From positions 1 through 58,918 of the forward strand of contig JAFQPM010000012.1 in assembly GCA_017411745.1 (NCBI GenBank): a stretch of 58,918 nt of DNA. The letters are read 5' to 3'. Positions 35,683 through 43,249 of this stretch are shown piece after piece; position 1 is the stretch's first letter, and the number at the start of each line of letters is the position of its first letter. The notes below the pieces were generated by a model. It did not search any database. It was not told where the DNA came from and saw only the letters and a list, made by a program, of their open reading frames with translations. A program made the position numbers and the translations under genes. This stretch comes from Clostridia bacterium (GTDB lineage: Bacteria; Bacillota; Clostridia; Oscillospirales; CAG-272).

Positions 35683-36177
35683 TTATTTGTTGTATTCCGC
35701 AGTTATACGCGCGTCGTTCTCAAGGACTGCTTTTGCATCTGCCTCTCTTTTTGTAATCAATCTTTGTGCCAGAGTGTCATCAGAAAGAGCAAGTATCTGT
35801 ATTGCAAGCAGAGCCGCATTTGTCGCTCCGTCAATAGCAACCGTAGCAACGGGAATACCCGAAGGCATCTGAACCGTAGCAAGCAACGCGTCAAGTCCGT
35901 CGAGATTGGTCGATTTGCAAGGGATTCCAATAACGGGAAGAATCGTATTAGCCGCAACTGCCCCTGCAAGATGAGCCGCCATTCCCGCCGCCGCGATCAT
36001 AACGCCAAAACCTTCGGCCCTCGCGTTACGGGCAAAATCTCGCGCCTGTTCAGGCGTTCTGTGCGCAGAATAAACGTGCACCTCGTATGGAACGTCAAAC
36101 GCCTCAAGCGTGTCGATCGCCTTCTTAACAACGGGCATATCGCTTGCGCTTCCCATAACGATACCAACTTTTTTCAT
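35683..36177 (-). CDS. purE: N5-carboxyaminoimidazole ribonucleotide mutase, class I
   Basis: A 164-residue PurE. The motifs GSASDMP (9-15), SAHRTPE, AAGMAAHLAG and LDALLATVQMPSGIPVATV are those of class I enzymes, including the active-site Ser, Asp and His. Class I PurE normally works after PurK (N5-CAIR synthase); no purK is in this window. First gene of the purine operon, with GGAGG 8 nt before the ATG and a ZTP riboswitch in the leader. Confidence 0.95.
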   Translation of the reverse strand: MKKVGIVMGSASDMPVVKKAIDTLEAFDVPYEVHVYSAHRTPEQARDFARNARAEGFGVMIAAAGMAAHLAGAVAANTILPVIGIPCKSTNLDGLDALLATVQMPSGIPVATVAIDGATNAALLAIQILALSDDTLAQRLITKREADAKAVLENDARITAEYNK

Positions 36178-36228
36178 AGATCACACCTCCGAATATATAT
36201 CCATCTAAAAATAAATCTCCAAAAAATC

Positions 36229-36269
36229 AAAAAAAGGCACACTCATCCCCGATAGAAACAAGCGAGCCC
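36229..36269 (-). terminator. Terminator of the ZTP riboswitch expression platform
   Basis: On the minus strand GGCTCGCTTG (from 36268) can pair with TGAGTGTGCC (36245-36236) with one mismatch and three G-U pairs, followed by T7 (36235-36229). The 5' arm uses the GGGC end of the aptamer, so ligand binding would compete with termination. Confidence 0.75.
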
Positions 36270-36340
36270 AGACGGTCGGCAATATAGATTTCTGTTTCAC
36301 CGTGGTTATGCCACTCATTCCGTCAGTCGCAGAAATCCTC
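36266..36340 (-). promoter_or_regulatory. ZTP (pfl motif) riboswitch upstream of purE
   Basis: The minus strand reads GACTGACGGAATGAGTGG, a short hairpin GTGGcataACCAC, TGAAACAGAAATC, then GCCGACCGTCTGGGC. Conserved cores, GACTGACGGAA, GTGG/CCAC, TGAA, and GCCGACCGTCTGGGC near the 3' end, match the ZTP aptamer as known from Fusobacterium ulcerans. GATTTCTG (5' side) pairs with CAGAAATC, closing the first helix. A terminator overlaps the 3' end of the aptamer. ZTP accumulates when 10-formyl-THF is low, so the switch should turn on the operon that makes purines and 10-formyl-THF. Confidence 0.93.
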
Positions 36341-36370
36341 ATATTTTTCCCTTAACAATATCACAGTATT

Positions 36371-36399
36371 ATAATAACATAAGTAAACAAAATTGTCAA
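36371..36399 (-). promoter_or_regulatory. Sigma-A promoter of the purine operon
   Basis: Minus strand TTGACA (36399-36394), 17-bp spacer, TATTAT (36376-36371). Start near 36364, 24 nt before the riboswitch. Confidence 0.85.
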
Positions 36400-36461
36400 G
36401 ACCTTTTTTGTCTTCTTCCCTCAAAAAAAGGGGAATTGTAGGAACAAACAAAAAAGGTCTT
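36398..36461. repeat. Perfect 14-bp inverted repeat abutting the purine promoter
   Basis: AAGACCTTTTTTGT (36398-36411) and ACAAAAAAGGTCTT (36448-36461) are exact complements separated by 36 bp. The left arm overlaps the first bases of the -35 box of the purine promoter. It lies just after the stop of the VanZ-like gene, so it could be a terminator for that gene, an operator, or both. Confidence 0.6.
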
Positions 36462-36469
36462 GATAAATA

Positions 36470-36925
36470 TCATTCTATATGTGCGTTTTTGTTTTTCAGT
36501 TTGGTATAAATAATACAGATGATCGTGACGATCAAGCAACCAACAGCATATCCGAAAACGTCTATCCATACGTCGCAGACCGACGAGCCTCTACGGCTGA
36601 ATATCTGTATGGTCTCGTCCATAAGAGCAACGAAAACGCCGCACGAAGCAAGCCCCAGCGCATATATGCCCTTGTTTTTCAAAACACGTTTAAAAAGCAA
36701 GGACGCAACGGCACCCAAAGCGGCAAATTCGGTAAAATGAGCCATTTTCCTGACCGAAAGGCCACCCACCGTAGTCACACCGTCTCCCGTGCCGAAGATC
36801 GAAGCCAAAAGCTCTCCGACCGCCGTGCTTAAATAGGACGAGAGCTGTGAGGAAAGAACAGAGTTACCCCATATAAAGCACACAATGAGTGCGAAAATTA
36901 TAGCGAGCCAATATCTCTTTTTCAT
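36470..36925 (-). CDS. VanZ-like family membrane protein
   Basis: A 151-residue protein with four hydrophobic segments. The family motifs are present: VRKMAHFTEFAALG (58-71) and ALMDETIQIFSRRGSSVCDVWIDVFG (loop from residue 100 on, with conserved Asp-Glu and Arg). VanZ proteins give low-level teicoplanin resistance in some enterococci, but most family members have no known function. It is 44 bp downstream of the CpsB-like gene, likely the last gene of the polysaccharide cluster. GGAGG precedes the ATG. Confidence 0.85.
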   Translation of the reverse strand: MKKRYWLAIIFALIVCFIWGNSVLSSQLSSYLSTAVGELLASIFGTGDGVTTVGGLSVRKMAHFTEFAALGAVASLLFKRVLKNKGIYALGLASCGVFVALMDETIQIFSRRGSSVCDVWIDVFGYAVGCLIVTIICIIYTKLKNKNAHIE

Positions 36926-36969
36926 CTAACCTCCAAAACTAAAAACCGATCAAAAAGCAAACAAAAACA

Positions 36970-37755
36970 TTAAGCAATGACCTCTGCAGCATCAAGCTCC
37001 TTAGCCGCGTCAGCCATAAGCTCCTCAACACAACCGCATCCGAGGGATTTTTCAATGGCATTCACCGCACTCGACAAATTCGGCATACGCGTCGTCATAT
37101 TGTGGCAATCAGATCCCAAAAAGCTAACAGCCCCCGCCGATATCATTCCCAGAGCCTGCCGTTTTGTGCCGAATCTGAGAAAGGCTTCCGCATTAAGCTG
37201 TATAGCAATCCCGGATTCAAGCAGTCGATCCAAAAGATCCTTCTCCTGATATGACCAATATCTGTCATAGTGGGCGACTATGGGCTGAAATCCCTTGGCT
37301 TTCAAAGAGATCAATTCTCCAATATTAGTTTCGCTCCAGCGCTCAAACGGCATCTCTACAAGCAGAAGCTTTGTTCCTTGAATGCAAAGATCAAACACCG
37401 CCGCGCTTCTCGAGATCCCATCAAAATAAGCAACCTCCGCACCCAAATAAACATTGGGAATTTTCTCCCCCAAAGCCCTCCGTTCGGCAACCGCCGCCGC
37501 AAGCGCTTCAACCGCCCTGCTCCTGCGCTCAAGAAAATCCACAGGATTGGTCATATTAGGATAAAAATGCGGCGTAGCAACTATCTTCCCAACCCCTTGG
37601 GCATACGAGCAACGGAGCATTTCAAGGGACTCTCCAACGCTATCGCTTCCATCGTCTATATGAGGCAAAATGTGTGAATGCAGATCCACGAGATCCGTTG
37701 CATCACAAAACTTTTGCCCCTCCCTGCCATCAGTGCGCTTTCTTGTAAAAAACAT
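36970..37755 (-). CDS. CpsB/CapC-family protein tyrosine phosphatase (PHP fold)
   Basis: A 261-residue metal-dependent PHP-domain protein. DLHSHILPHIDDGS (24-37), ATPHFYPN and later GSDCHN supply the metal ligands found in CpsB/YwqE. These enzymes dephosphorylate the C-terminal tyrosines of BY-kinases such as CpsD, and so control exopolysaccharide chain length. The start lies 26 bp inside the end of the LCP gene. The matching kinase and its membrane partner are encoded at 39811-41385. Confidence 0.88.
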   Translation of the reverse strand: MFFTRKRTDGREGQKFCDATDLVDLHSHILPHIDDGSDSVGESLEMLRCSYAQGVGKIVATPHFYPNMTNPVDFLERRSRAVEALAAAVAERRALGEKIPNVYLGAEVAYFDGISRSAAVFDLCIQGTKLLLVEMPFERWSETNIGELISLKAKGFQPIVAHYDRYWSYQEKDLLDRLLESGIAIQLNAEAFLRFGTKRQALGMISAGAVSFLGSDCHNMTTRMPNLSSAVNAIEKSLGCGCVEELMADAAKELDAAEVIA

Positions 37756-38722
37756 CGATAACTATATCCTTTAATTCTTCTTCGTCGACGTAAAACTCCA
37801 TATATTTCTGACCCACCTTGGCCTCTCCGGGAGGAATAATCGTTTTCTTCTTCTCATATGTTGAGAGCTTTTCGGTTATTTCTCTGAATATGCCATCGTC
37901 AGCATTGGTAACTATATGATTCTCGACATCCTCAAAGCATTGAAGCAAAAGCTCCTCGTCGATCTCTACACTCTTTGCTTTTTCAGCAAACGCGTCAAAA
38001 AATGCCATCTGACGCTCCATTCTTGACACGTTAGTTTCGTCTGAAACTCCGCTTCGAGCGCCGATAAATTTCAAAGCAAGCTCTCCGTCAAGCATTACAG
38101 TTTGCCCAGCAACGAGTCTTTCGTCAACCGATGTCATATCGCAATCAACGTAGACCTCGACTCCGCCAATGTGGTCAACTATGATGCTGACCGCATCCAT
38201 CGTCATCGATAGGTAGTTCTTAAAATCAATACCATAAAGCAAATCAGAAACCGCCTTGGCGGTGTTTTTGCATTTTCTTGTATTGCTTATTTCAGTATAC
38301 GTTCCGTCGTTATGAGACAAAGCAATCTGCGCAACAGTTTTCTCTGATTTTCCGCTAAACGCATCGTAAACCAAAATTTCAGTCATCGTGTCTCGGTTTA
38401 TCGACATAACAGTATATGATTTATCAGAGCTATCAAATGATAACACCAAAAGAAAATCCGCTTGAGCATATCCATTACTTTCAACCGCACCGAATTGATC
38501 TATTCCAACGATCAGATAATTCTTTACAGTACCTTTCGGACGGTATGCCTTACCGTCAATATATACGGTATCAAGCGTATCGGTTCTATCGCCGGCGCCG
38601 TCGTCAGGTGTACCGTTTATAACCGACATTATGCGGTCGAGATTAAACAAAACGGCAGCAACCAAAGCAACACTTAACAAAAACGCCGCGAAAAGCAAGA
38701 TGGTTCTTCTATTTCTTTTCAT
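37730..38722 (-). CDS. LytR-CpsA-Psr (LCP) family protein
   Basis: A 330-residue protein with an N-terminal membrane anchor (residues 6-25) and an extracellular LCP domain: VGIDQFG, ADFLLVLSFD, INRDTM, DHIGGVEV, GARSG and RMERQ, where the Arg and Asp residues bind the pyrophosphate lipid. LCP enzymes attach lipid-linked glycopolymers to peptidoglycan. The likely start is ATG 38722, with GGAG 5 nt upstream; a GTG two codons earlier (38728) is the alternative. It overlaps the phosphatase gene by 26 bp. Confidence 0.88.
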   Translation of the reverse strand: MKRNRRTILLFAAFLLSVALVAAVLFNLDRIMSVINGTPDDGAGDRTDTLDTVYIDGKAYRPKGTVKNYLIVGIDQFGAVESNGYAQADFLLVLSFDSSDKSYTVMSINRDTMTEILVYDAFSGKSEKTVAQIALSHNDGTYTEISNTRKCKNTAKAVSDLLYGIDFKNYLSMTMDAVSIIVDHIGGVEVYVDCDMTSVDERLVAGQTVMLDGELALKFIGARSGVSDETNVSRMERQMAFFDAFAEKAKSVEIDEELLLQCFEDVENHIVTNADDGIFREITEKLSTYEKKKTIIPPGEAKVGQKYMEFYVDEEELKDIVIDVFYKKAH

Positions 38723-38883
38723 ACACACTCCACCCGTCGTATATCAGAAGCCATAACGGCAACGTTCAAATAGACTGTGCGCGTAACAAGCTGTTTTTGT
38801 TCGCTTCGGCTACTGCCGTCGATTCGCGCTTTTTTACGCGCGTCAGAACTTATTTTTTAAATTAATCCCTTGAAGGAACGCTT

Positions 38884-39732
38884 TTATTTCTTAAAACGAA
38901 TTATACCCTTCTTCCAAAGAACGTATACTGTAACGCCGCCCGCTACAACTACTGCAACAAATACAACGACTATCCAAACCCAAGTATTGTTGGGCTTTTC
39001 ATCCTCTCCGCCGGGAGTGGTAGTGCTTTCTTCGGTAGACTCGCTGTCTCCGGTCGTAGTAGATTCATCAGGAGCATTATCAGCAACAGACATAAATGCG
39101 ATAGGACCTATCTCATCAAATTCAACCGACAAGCCCTTTTCATCAAATGTTACCTTATCGGAATCAACGATCACCCAAGTATCGTTAGCATAGTAAGCAA
39201 CAATAAGATTTCCGTCAACAATGTCCATATTGTTTTCAAACGTAAGAGTCAATGAAGCTTGTGCTGTGAAAGAGTCGGCATACACACCAATGTTGAAGAT
39301 GTTTTCTATCGTAAACTCAGGATCAGTAAATCCAAGATTTTCCGCAACATCCTGAATGCCTGCAATAGCATCGGTAACCGAAGACTTAACGTCATTATAG
39401 GCAGAGATAAGTGCATTGCCGAGAGCAACCATTTCTTCATCAGCATCAGGCTGATCTATAGCCTTATATGCATCAGAGAGAGACATAAGAATAATTTCGC
39501 TACTATAAACGAAATCCTTTTTTCCTTCATCATCATTAACAACTCCCTTTATTTCATCAACAGAGGGATCATAATCCTCGGGAAGATCTTCCTCGGGGAT
39601 GGAAGGAGGAACGATAACGGGAGCATCATTAAACTCAACGCTGGGAACGTAATCTGCCCCTACGAGAAGCGCAAGGCTGCCGAGCGAAATTATCATAGCA
39701 ACAGCGACAAGCAAACTGAATAACTTTTTCAT
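38884..39732 (-). CDS. Secreted protein of unknown function with C-terminal membrane anchor
   Basis: A 282-residue surface protein that I do not recognise. Signal peptide at residues 1-26 (LFSLLVAVAMIISLGSLALL), an acidic extracellular part of about 200 residues with a beta-rich region (residues 140-205), a low-complexity Thr/Ser/Glu stretch (STTTGDSESTEESTTT), a C-terminal membrane helix (TWVWIVVVFVAVVVAGG) and a short basic tail. The layout resembles the anchor domains of other clostridial surface proteins. It lies between the LCP and the BY-kinase genes and probably belongs to the polysaccharide export or attachment system. ATG 39732 has GAAAGGA. Confidence 0.7.
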   Translation of the reverse strand: MKKLFSLLVAVAMIISLGSLALLVGADYVPSVEFNDAPVIVPPSIPEEDLPEDYDPSVDEIKGVVNDDEGKKDFVYSSEIILMSLSDAYKAIDQPDADEEMVALGNALISAYNDVKSSVTDAIAGIQDVAENLGFTDPEFTIENIFNIGVYADSFTAQASLTLTFENNMDIVDGNLIVAYYANDTWVIVDSDKVTFDEKGLSVEFDEIGPIAFMSVADNAPDESTTTGDSESTEESTTTPGGEDEKPNNTWVWIVVVFVAVVVAGGVTVYVLWKKGIIRFKK

Positions 39733-39810
39733 AATAGATCCTTTCACTACAAAAATGTATGTTTTGTTTATTTTTTATATTGAGATCTTTTTGTAAACCA
39801 GTCAAACAAC

Positions 39811-40542
39811 TCAACTCTTATTCGAGGTGTAGTAGCTATAGTGATAATAATTTGATTTACGGTAACGCTTTTTGGCGGTCTTTGCACCATTGTAAACAAA
39901 ACCGAGTATTTTAGCATTGACCAACTTCAAGCTGCGAACAGCATCGTTTACGTCTCTGCGTCTTGTGTATCCGTGTCTTACGATAACTATCATACCATCA
40001 AGATGACGGGACATCATTATCGGATCAGACACGAGATTAACGGGAGGCAGATCGACGACCACGTAATCGTAAGTGCCCCTGAATTTTTCAATAAGGGCCT
40101 TCATTTTATCCGACACAACAAGTTCGGAAGGATTCGGGGGGATATCACCTGATAAAAGCACAGATAAATTCTCGTGAACCACCGAGGAATGTATCGCATC
40201 CGTCTTTTCGTCTACCAAAAGGTTGGAAAGTCCGGGTGAAAGAGGCATTTCCAAAACACCGGCCAAAGAAGGACGGCGCATATCCGCATCGATAAGCACT
40301 ACCTTGTGTCCCGCCGATGCCAGGGCATATGCAAGATTGAGAGAGGTGGTACTTTTACCCTCCTGAGGACACGGACTCGTTATGCCCACGACCTTACCCC
40401 CGGCAACGTCAGCCAAGGAGAAATATAGGTTTGTTCGAAGCAGATTGTATGCCTCGATCGATGCGAAATCAAGATCCTTGCCAAATTTTCTCTTTCTTTC
40501 TTTAGTTTCCACTCTTTTCCTGTTCAGCTTAAACTTAAACAT
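39811..40542 (-). CDS. BY-kinase, CpsD/CapB family
   Basis: A 243-residue cytoplasmic tyrosine kinase of the bacterial type. Walker A SPCPQEGKST (56-65), Walker A' VLIDADMRRP (82-91) and Walker B DYVVVDLPPV are present. The C-terminus has six tyrosines in the last 17 residues (YRKSNYYHYSYYTSNKS), the autophosphorylation cluster. It is activated by the membrane protein encoded just upstream (40597-41385) and should be dephosphorylated by the PHP phosphatase encoded downstream. Gap to the upstream gene: 54 bp. Confidence 0.92.
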   Translation of the reverse strand: MFKFKLNRKRVETKERKRKFGKDLDFASIEAYNLLRTNLYFSLADVAGGKVVGITSPCPQEGKSTTSLNLAYALASAGHKVVLIDADMRRPSLAGVLEMPLSPGLSNLLVDEKTDAIHSSVVHENLSVLLSGDIPPNPSELVVSDKMKALIEKFRGTYDYVVVDLPPVNLVSDPIMMSRHLDGMIVIVRHGYTRRRDVNDAVRSLKLVNAKILGFVYNGAKTAKKRYRKSNYYHYSYYTSNKS

Positions 40543-40596
40543 TTATCAAATCTCCAACAGAATTTTAATGCCGTTGCAAGTTTACTTAAAACGGTG

Positions 40597-41385
40597 TCAC
40601 CCTTTTTTGCTGTGACTTCCCTTTGATGATCGGTAATATCCGTATGACTTGTGCTCCGAATACGCATCAGGAACTGTCGCAAGAACGGGGATGTCATCCT
40701 TGAATTGAGTCAGCAACCACTCGTCCGAATCGAACGTATCGTTCATAAGCCCCGATACAATGACTGCCACCGCACCCAGAACCAATCCAACAAGAAATCC
40801 GAGTGTAGTCTTTCTGCCGTAACCTGCGGAAATAGCGCCTTGGGGAACGATAGGGCTGTCAACAACCGCAACGTCAGCACTCGTTATGTATTCAGCGCGT
40901 TCAATAAACACCTTTGACACCGCTTCAGCCACTATTCTAGCTTCTTCGGAATCAACACTTGTAACGGTTATAAGGAAAATACGAGAGTCCTCAACGACTT
41001 CAAACGAAACCATTCCCGAAAGCACACCTGCAGAGTATGTTCTGTAGGGAGTTCCTCCGTTTTCGGCAAAGTCGTAATCGTTAAGATAATCAACCGCTTC
41101 ATTCAAGGTGTCATTAGCTTTCAAAATATAGGGATAATCATTGGACTGATACTGTCCCGCAAGGATCTGCTGATAAACAGAGCCTACGGAGCTATCTCCG
41201 TTGATAAGCAAAGTTGCAGTAGATTTGTACGTAGGCACGGTAGTATGCTGCGCATATCCGAAAACAGCGCCTGCGACAACGATCGCCGATATAGCTACCA
41301 CCCACCAACGCTTTAGCAGCATCTTAACTATCTGTAGCGCATCTATCTCATAGAGCTCTTTTTTTTCACTTTTATTTTCGTTCAT
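40597..41385 (-). CDS. Wzz/CpsC-family chain-length determinant, kinase activator
   Basis: A 262-residue protein with two membrane helices (about 27-45, WWVVAISAIVVAGAVFGYA, and about 200-220) enclosing an extracellular domain, with a short cytoplasmic tail (SSKGSHSKKG). It is the typical Gram-positive CpsC/CapA half of a split chain-length determinant; the tail stimulates the CpsD kinase. ATG 41385 has GGAG 6 nt upstream and a consensus promoter at 41466-41494, so this is the first gene of the cluster. Confidence 0.88.
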   Translation of the reverse strand: MNENKSEKKELYEIDALQIVKMLLKRWWVVAISAIVVAGAVFGYAQHTTVPTYKSTATLLINGDSSVGSVYQQILAGQYQSNDYPYILKANDTLNEAVDYLNDYDFAENGGTPYRTYSAGVLSGMVSFEVVEDSRIFLITVTSVDSEEARIVAEAVSKVFIERAEYITSADVAVVDSPIVPQGAISAGYGRKTTLGFLVGLVLGAVAVIVSGLMNDTFDSDEWLLTQFKDDIPVLATVPDAYSEHKSYGYYRSSKGSHSKKG

Positions 41386-41465
41386 TTTAGACTCCGAATT
41401 TATGAAATTAGCGCAAAATGGCATAAGAACATACCGAGCGCATTTTAACGATACTCTATTTTCAT

Positions 41466-41494
41466 ATTATATCATACGAAAAAACTTTTGTCAA
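41466..41494 (-). promoter_or_regulatory. Consensus sigma-A promoter of the polysaccharide cluster
   Basis: Minus strand TTGACA (41494-41489), 17-bp spacer, TATAAT (41471-41466), about 80 bp ahead of the first gene. Confidence 0.9.
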
Positions 41495-41570
41495 TAGACT
41501 TTTTTGTTTTTTCAATTATTAGTACCTCGTTTTTCAATTACCCTCCGGCCGCACAAAACCAACACATATC

Positions 41571-41601
41571 AAAAAGCCTTCTCCTCAAAGGAAAAGGCTT
41601 T
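41571..41601 (-). terminator. Terminator of rnhA
   Basis: AAAGCCTTCTCC (41573-41584) pairs with GGAAAAGGCTTT (41590-41601) with one mismatch; a T-run follows in the minus direction. Confidence 0.8.
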
Positions 41602-41604
41602 GCT

Positions 41605-42045
41605 TTACTGTTCAAAACTATCGGCAAAAGCGGTAGCAAGCGCATCGCAACGCTCATTGTAGCTATGACCGTTATGGCCCTTGACCCAAACGAAAGAGAC
41701 CTCGTGCTTTTCCAAAAGAGCAACAAGCTGCTCCCAAAGGTCGACGTTGAGCACCGCACTCTTGTCACTCTTTCTCCATTTGTTATTGCGCCAAGACTCA
41801 AGCCATCCCTTCTCAATAGCATTCACCACGTATTGAGAGTCGGTAGTCAAGGTGACCTCGCAGGGCTCCTTGAGCGCCGAAAGCGCCGCGATAACGGCAG
41901 AAAGCTCCATTCGATTGTTGGTGGTCATTACCTCTCCACCCGAAAGCTCCTTTTCTCTGCCCTCATAAACGAGCACCGCGCCCCAACCTCCGCGTCCGGG
42001 ATTTCCGCGGCAAGCTCCGTCAGTGTATATGTAAACGTGTTTCAT
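41605..42045 (-). CDS. rnhA: Ribonuclease HI
   Basis: A 146-residue RNase H type 1 that cleaves RNA in RNA-DNA hybrids. The four acidic ligands are visible: Asp9 ([10 protein letters not shown]), Glu47 (NNRMELSA), Asp69 (TTDSQYV) and Asp in CDALA near residue 133, with the catalytic His in VKGHNGH. ATG 42045 has AGGGGTG 5 nt upstream; the longer ORF would include the promoter. It is monocistronic. Confidence 0.95.
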   Translation of the reverse strand: MKHVYIYTDGACRGNPGRGGWGAVLVYEGREKELSGGEVMTTNNRMELSAVIAALSALKEPCEVTLTTDSQYVVNAIEKGWLESWRNNKWRKSDKSAVLNVDLWEQLVALLEKHEVSFVWVKGHNGHSYNERCDALATAFADSFEQ

Positions 42046-42076
42046 CAAGCACCCCTGAAAAATTATTGACATAATC

Positions 42077-42105
42077 AGTATATCACTTTTCGCAAGAAAA
42101 ATCAA
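42077..42105 (-). promoter_or_regulatory. Sigma-A-like promoter of rnhA
   Basis: Minus strand TTGATT (42105-42100), 17-bp spacer, TATACT (42082-42077), 32 bp before the rnhA start. Confidence 0.7.
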
Positions 42106-42181
42106 GCAGTATCGTAAAAATTCCTGCCATTCGCCAAAAATCGACTAAAATATACCAATTCAATTATTTTTCGCAATTCTA

Positions 42182-42210
42182 TTGACATTTGTTCACAAAT
42201 GCAATATAAT
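42182..42210 (+). promoter_or_regulatory. Promoter with palindromic operator in the spacer
   Basis: TTGACA (42182-42187), 17-bp spacer, TATAAT (42205-42210). The spacer and last -35 bases contain CATTTGT-TC-ACAAATG (42186-42201), a perfect 7-2-7 inverted repeat, placed so that a dimeric repressor would block RNA polymerase. Which regulator binds is unknown. Confidence 0.85.
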
Positions 42211-42251
42211 GTTAACATAACTTTGCAACAGAAATTAAAGGAGTCGACAAT

Positions 42252-43202
42252 ATGACAACCGAAGTTCAGAATAACATCTCTACCGAGGTAGAGGCCCCCA
42301 AAGGACCCAAGACCTACGACACTCCCGCATATAAAGTAAGAAAGCGCAAGATCGGCGACCGCCGCGACGGAAGAAAGCTCCGCACGCTTGACGGACTGCA
42401 CGTCGCAACCCCATTTGTTATGAAGGACAGAAACGACGCCTGCAACCAGTTTGCCGAGGAGGTAAACATCGACAAGGCGGACGAATTCGTCCGCGAGCAG
42501 CTTATGGCTGGCAACGAGGGATTTTCGCTTCTCCACGTCATTCTTGCCGCATACGTCCGTACGATCTCGCAGTATCCTTATCTTAACCGTTTCGTAAGCG
42601 GACAAAGGATCTTCGCCCGTAACAAGATCGAGGTCCTCATGGTCGTCAAAAAGGCTATGAGTATGGACGCTCCCGAAACGTCTATCAATGTCATTTTCGA
42701 TCCTCGCGATACGGTTTTCGACGTGTACGAAAGATTTAACGAGCAGGTAATCAGAGCAACCACGACCAAAAATGAAACAGACGGCATCGCAAACGGCTTC
42801 TCCAAGCTTCCCCGTTTTATCTTCAGAGCAGCAGTAAGTATAGTAAAAGCGCTCGATTATTTTGGCTGGTGCCCCAAGTCTCTCACCGAAAGCCTTCCCT
42901 TCTGGGGCTCGATGATAATCACGAGCATGGGCTCTCTCGGAATCAAACCGATATATCACCACCTCTACAACCTCGGAAACCTTCCCGTGTTTATTTCCTA
43001 CGGAACGAAGCGTAAGGTCTACGAGCTCGACAAAAACGGCAACGTCACCACCAAAAAGGTAGTTGACCTCAAGGTCGTTACCGACGAGCGCACCTGCGAC
43101 GGCTTCCAGTATGCAACTGCATTCAGAGCCTTCAAAAAATACATGGAAAACCCTGCAACCCTCATCAATCCCCCCGAAATAGTAAAAGAGGACATCGACT
43201 AA
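42252..43202 (+). CDS. Stand-alone 2-oxoacid dehydrogenase E2-type acyltransferase fold, catalytic His replaced
   Basis: A 316-residue protein matching the catalytic (CAT-like) domain of dihydrolipoyl acyltransferases, with no lipoyl or E1/E3-binding domain and no dehydrogenase genes nearby. The N-terminal strand-helix LLHVILAAYVRTISQYPYLN corresponds to the E2 region before the active site. Where active E2s have DHRxxDG, it has TDERTCDGFQYA (near residues 275-286): Asp, Arg and Asp-Gly are kept but the catalytic His is Glu. It may bind CoA or an acyl group without transferring it, or have a changed mechanism. AAAGGAG lies upstream; its own repressible-looking promoter and a strong terminator make it monocistronic. 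Confidence 0.78.
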   Translation: MTTEVQNNISTEVEAPKGPKTYDTPAYKVRKRKIGDRRDGRKLRTLDGLHVATPFVMKDRNDACNQFAEEVNIDKADEFVREQLMAGNEGFSLLHVILAAYVRTISQYPYLNRFVSGQRIFARNKIEVLMVVKKAMSMDAPETSINVIFDPRDTVFDVYERFNEQVIRATTTKNETDGIANGFSKLPRFIFRAAVSIVKALDYFGWCPKSLTESLPFWGSMIITSMGSLGIKPIYHHLYNLGNLPVFISYGTKRKVYELDKNGNVTTKKVVDLKVVTDERTCDGFQYATAFRAFKKYMENPATLINPPEIVKEDID

Positions 43203-43213
43203 CATATCCACAC

Positions 43214-43246
43214 AAAAAGGAGTCTGCTTAGCGCAGACTCCTTTTT
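43214..43246. terminator. Bidirectional terminator between convergent genes
   Basis: AAAAAGGAGTCTGC (43214-43227) pairs exactly with GCAGACTCCTTTTT (43233-43246) around a 5-nt loop, giving T-runs in both directions. Confidence 0.95.
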
Positions 43247-43249
43247 ATA

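Noticed and set aside
42102..43211. 369-codon minus-strand reading frame opposite the E2-like gene
   Set aside because: The plus-strand gene has promoter, Shine-Dalgarno, family motifs and terminator; the antisense frame has none.
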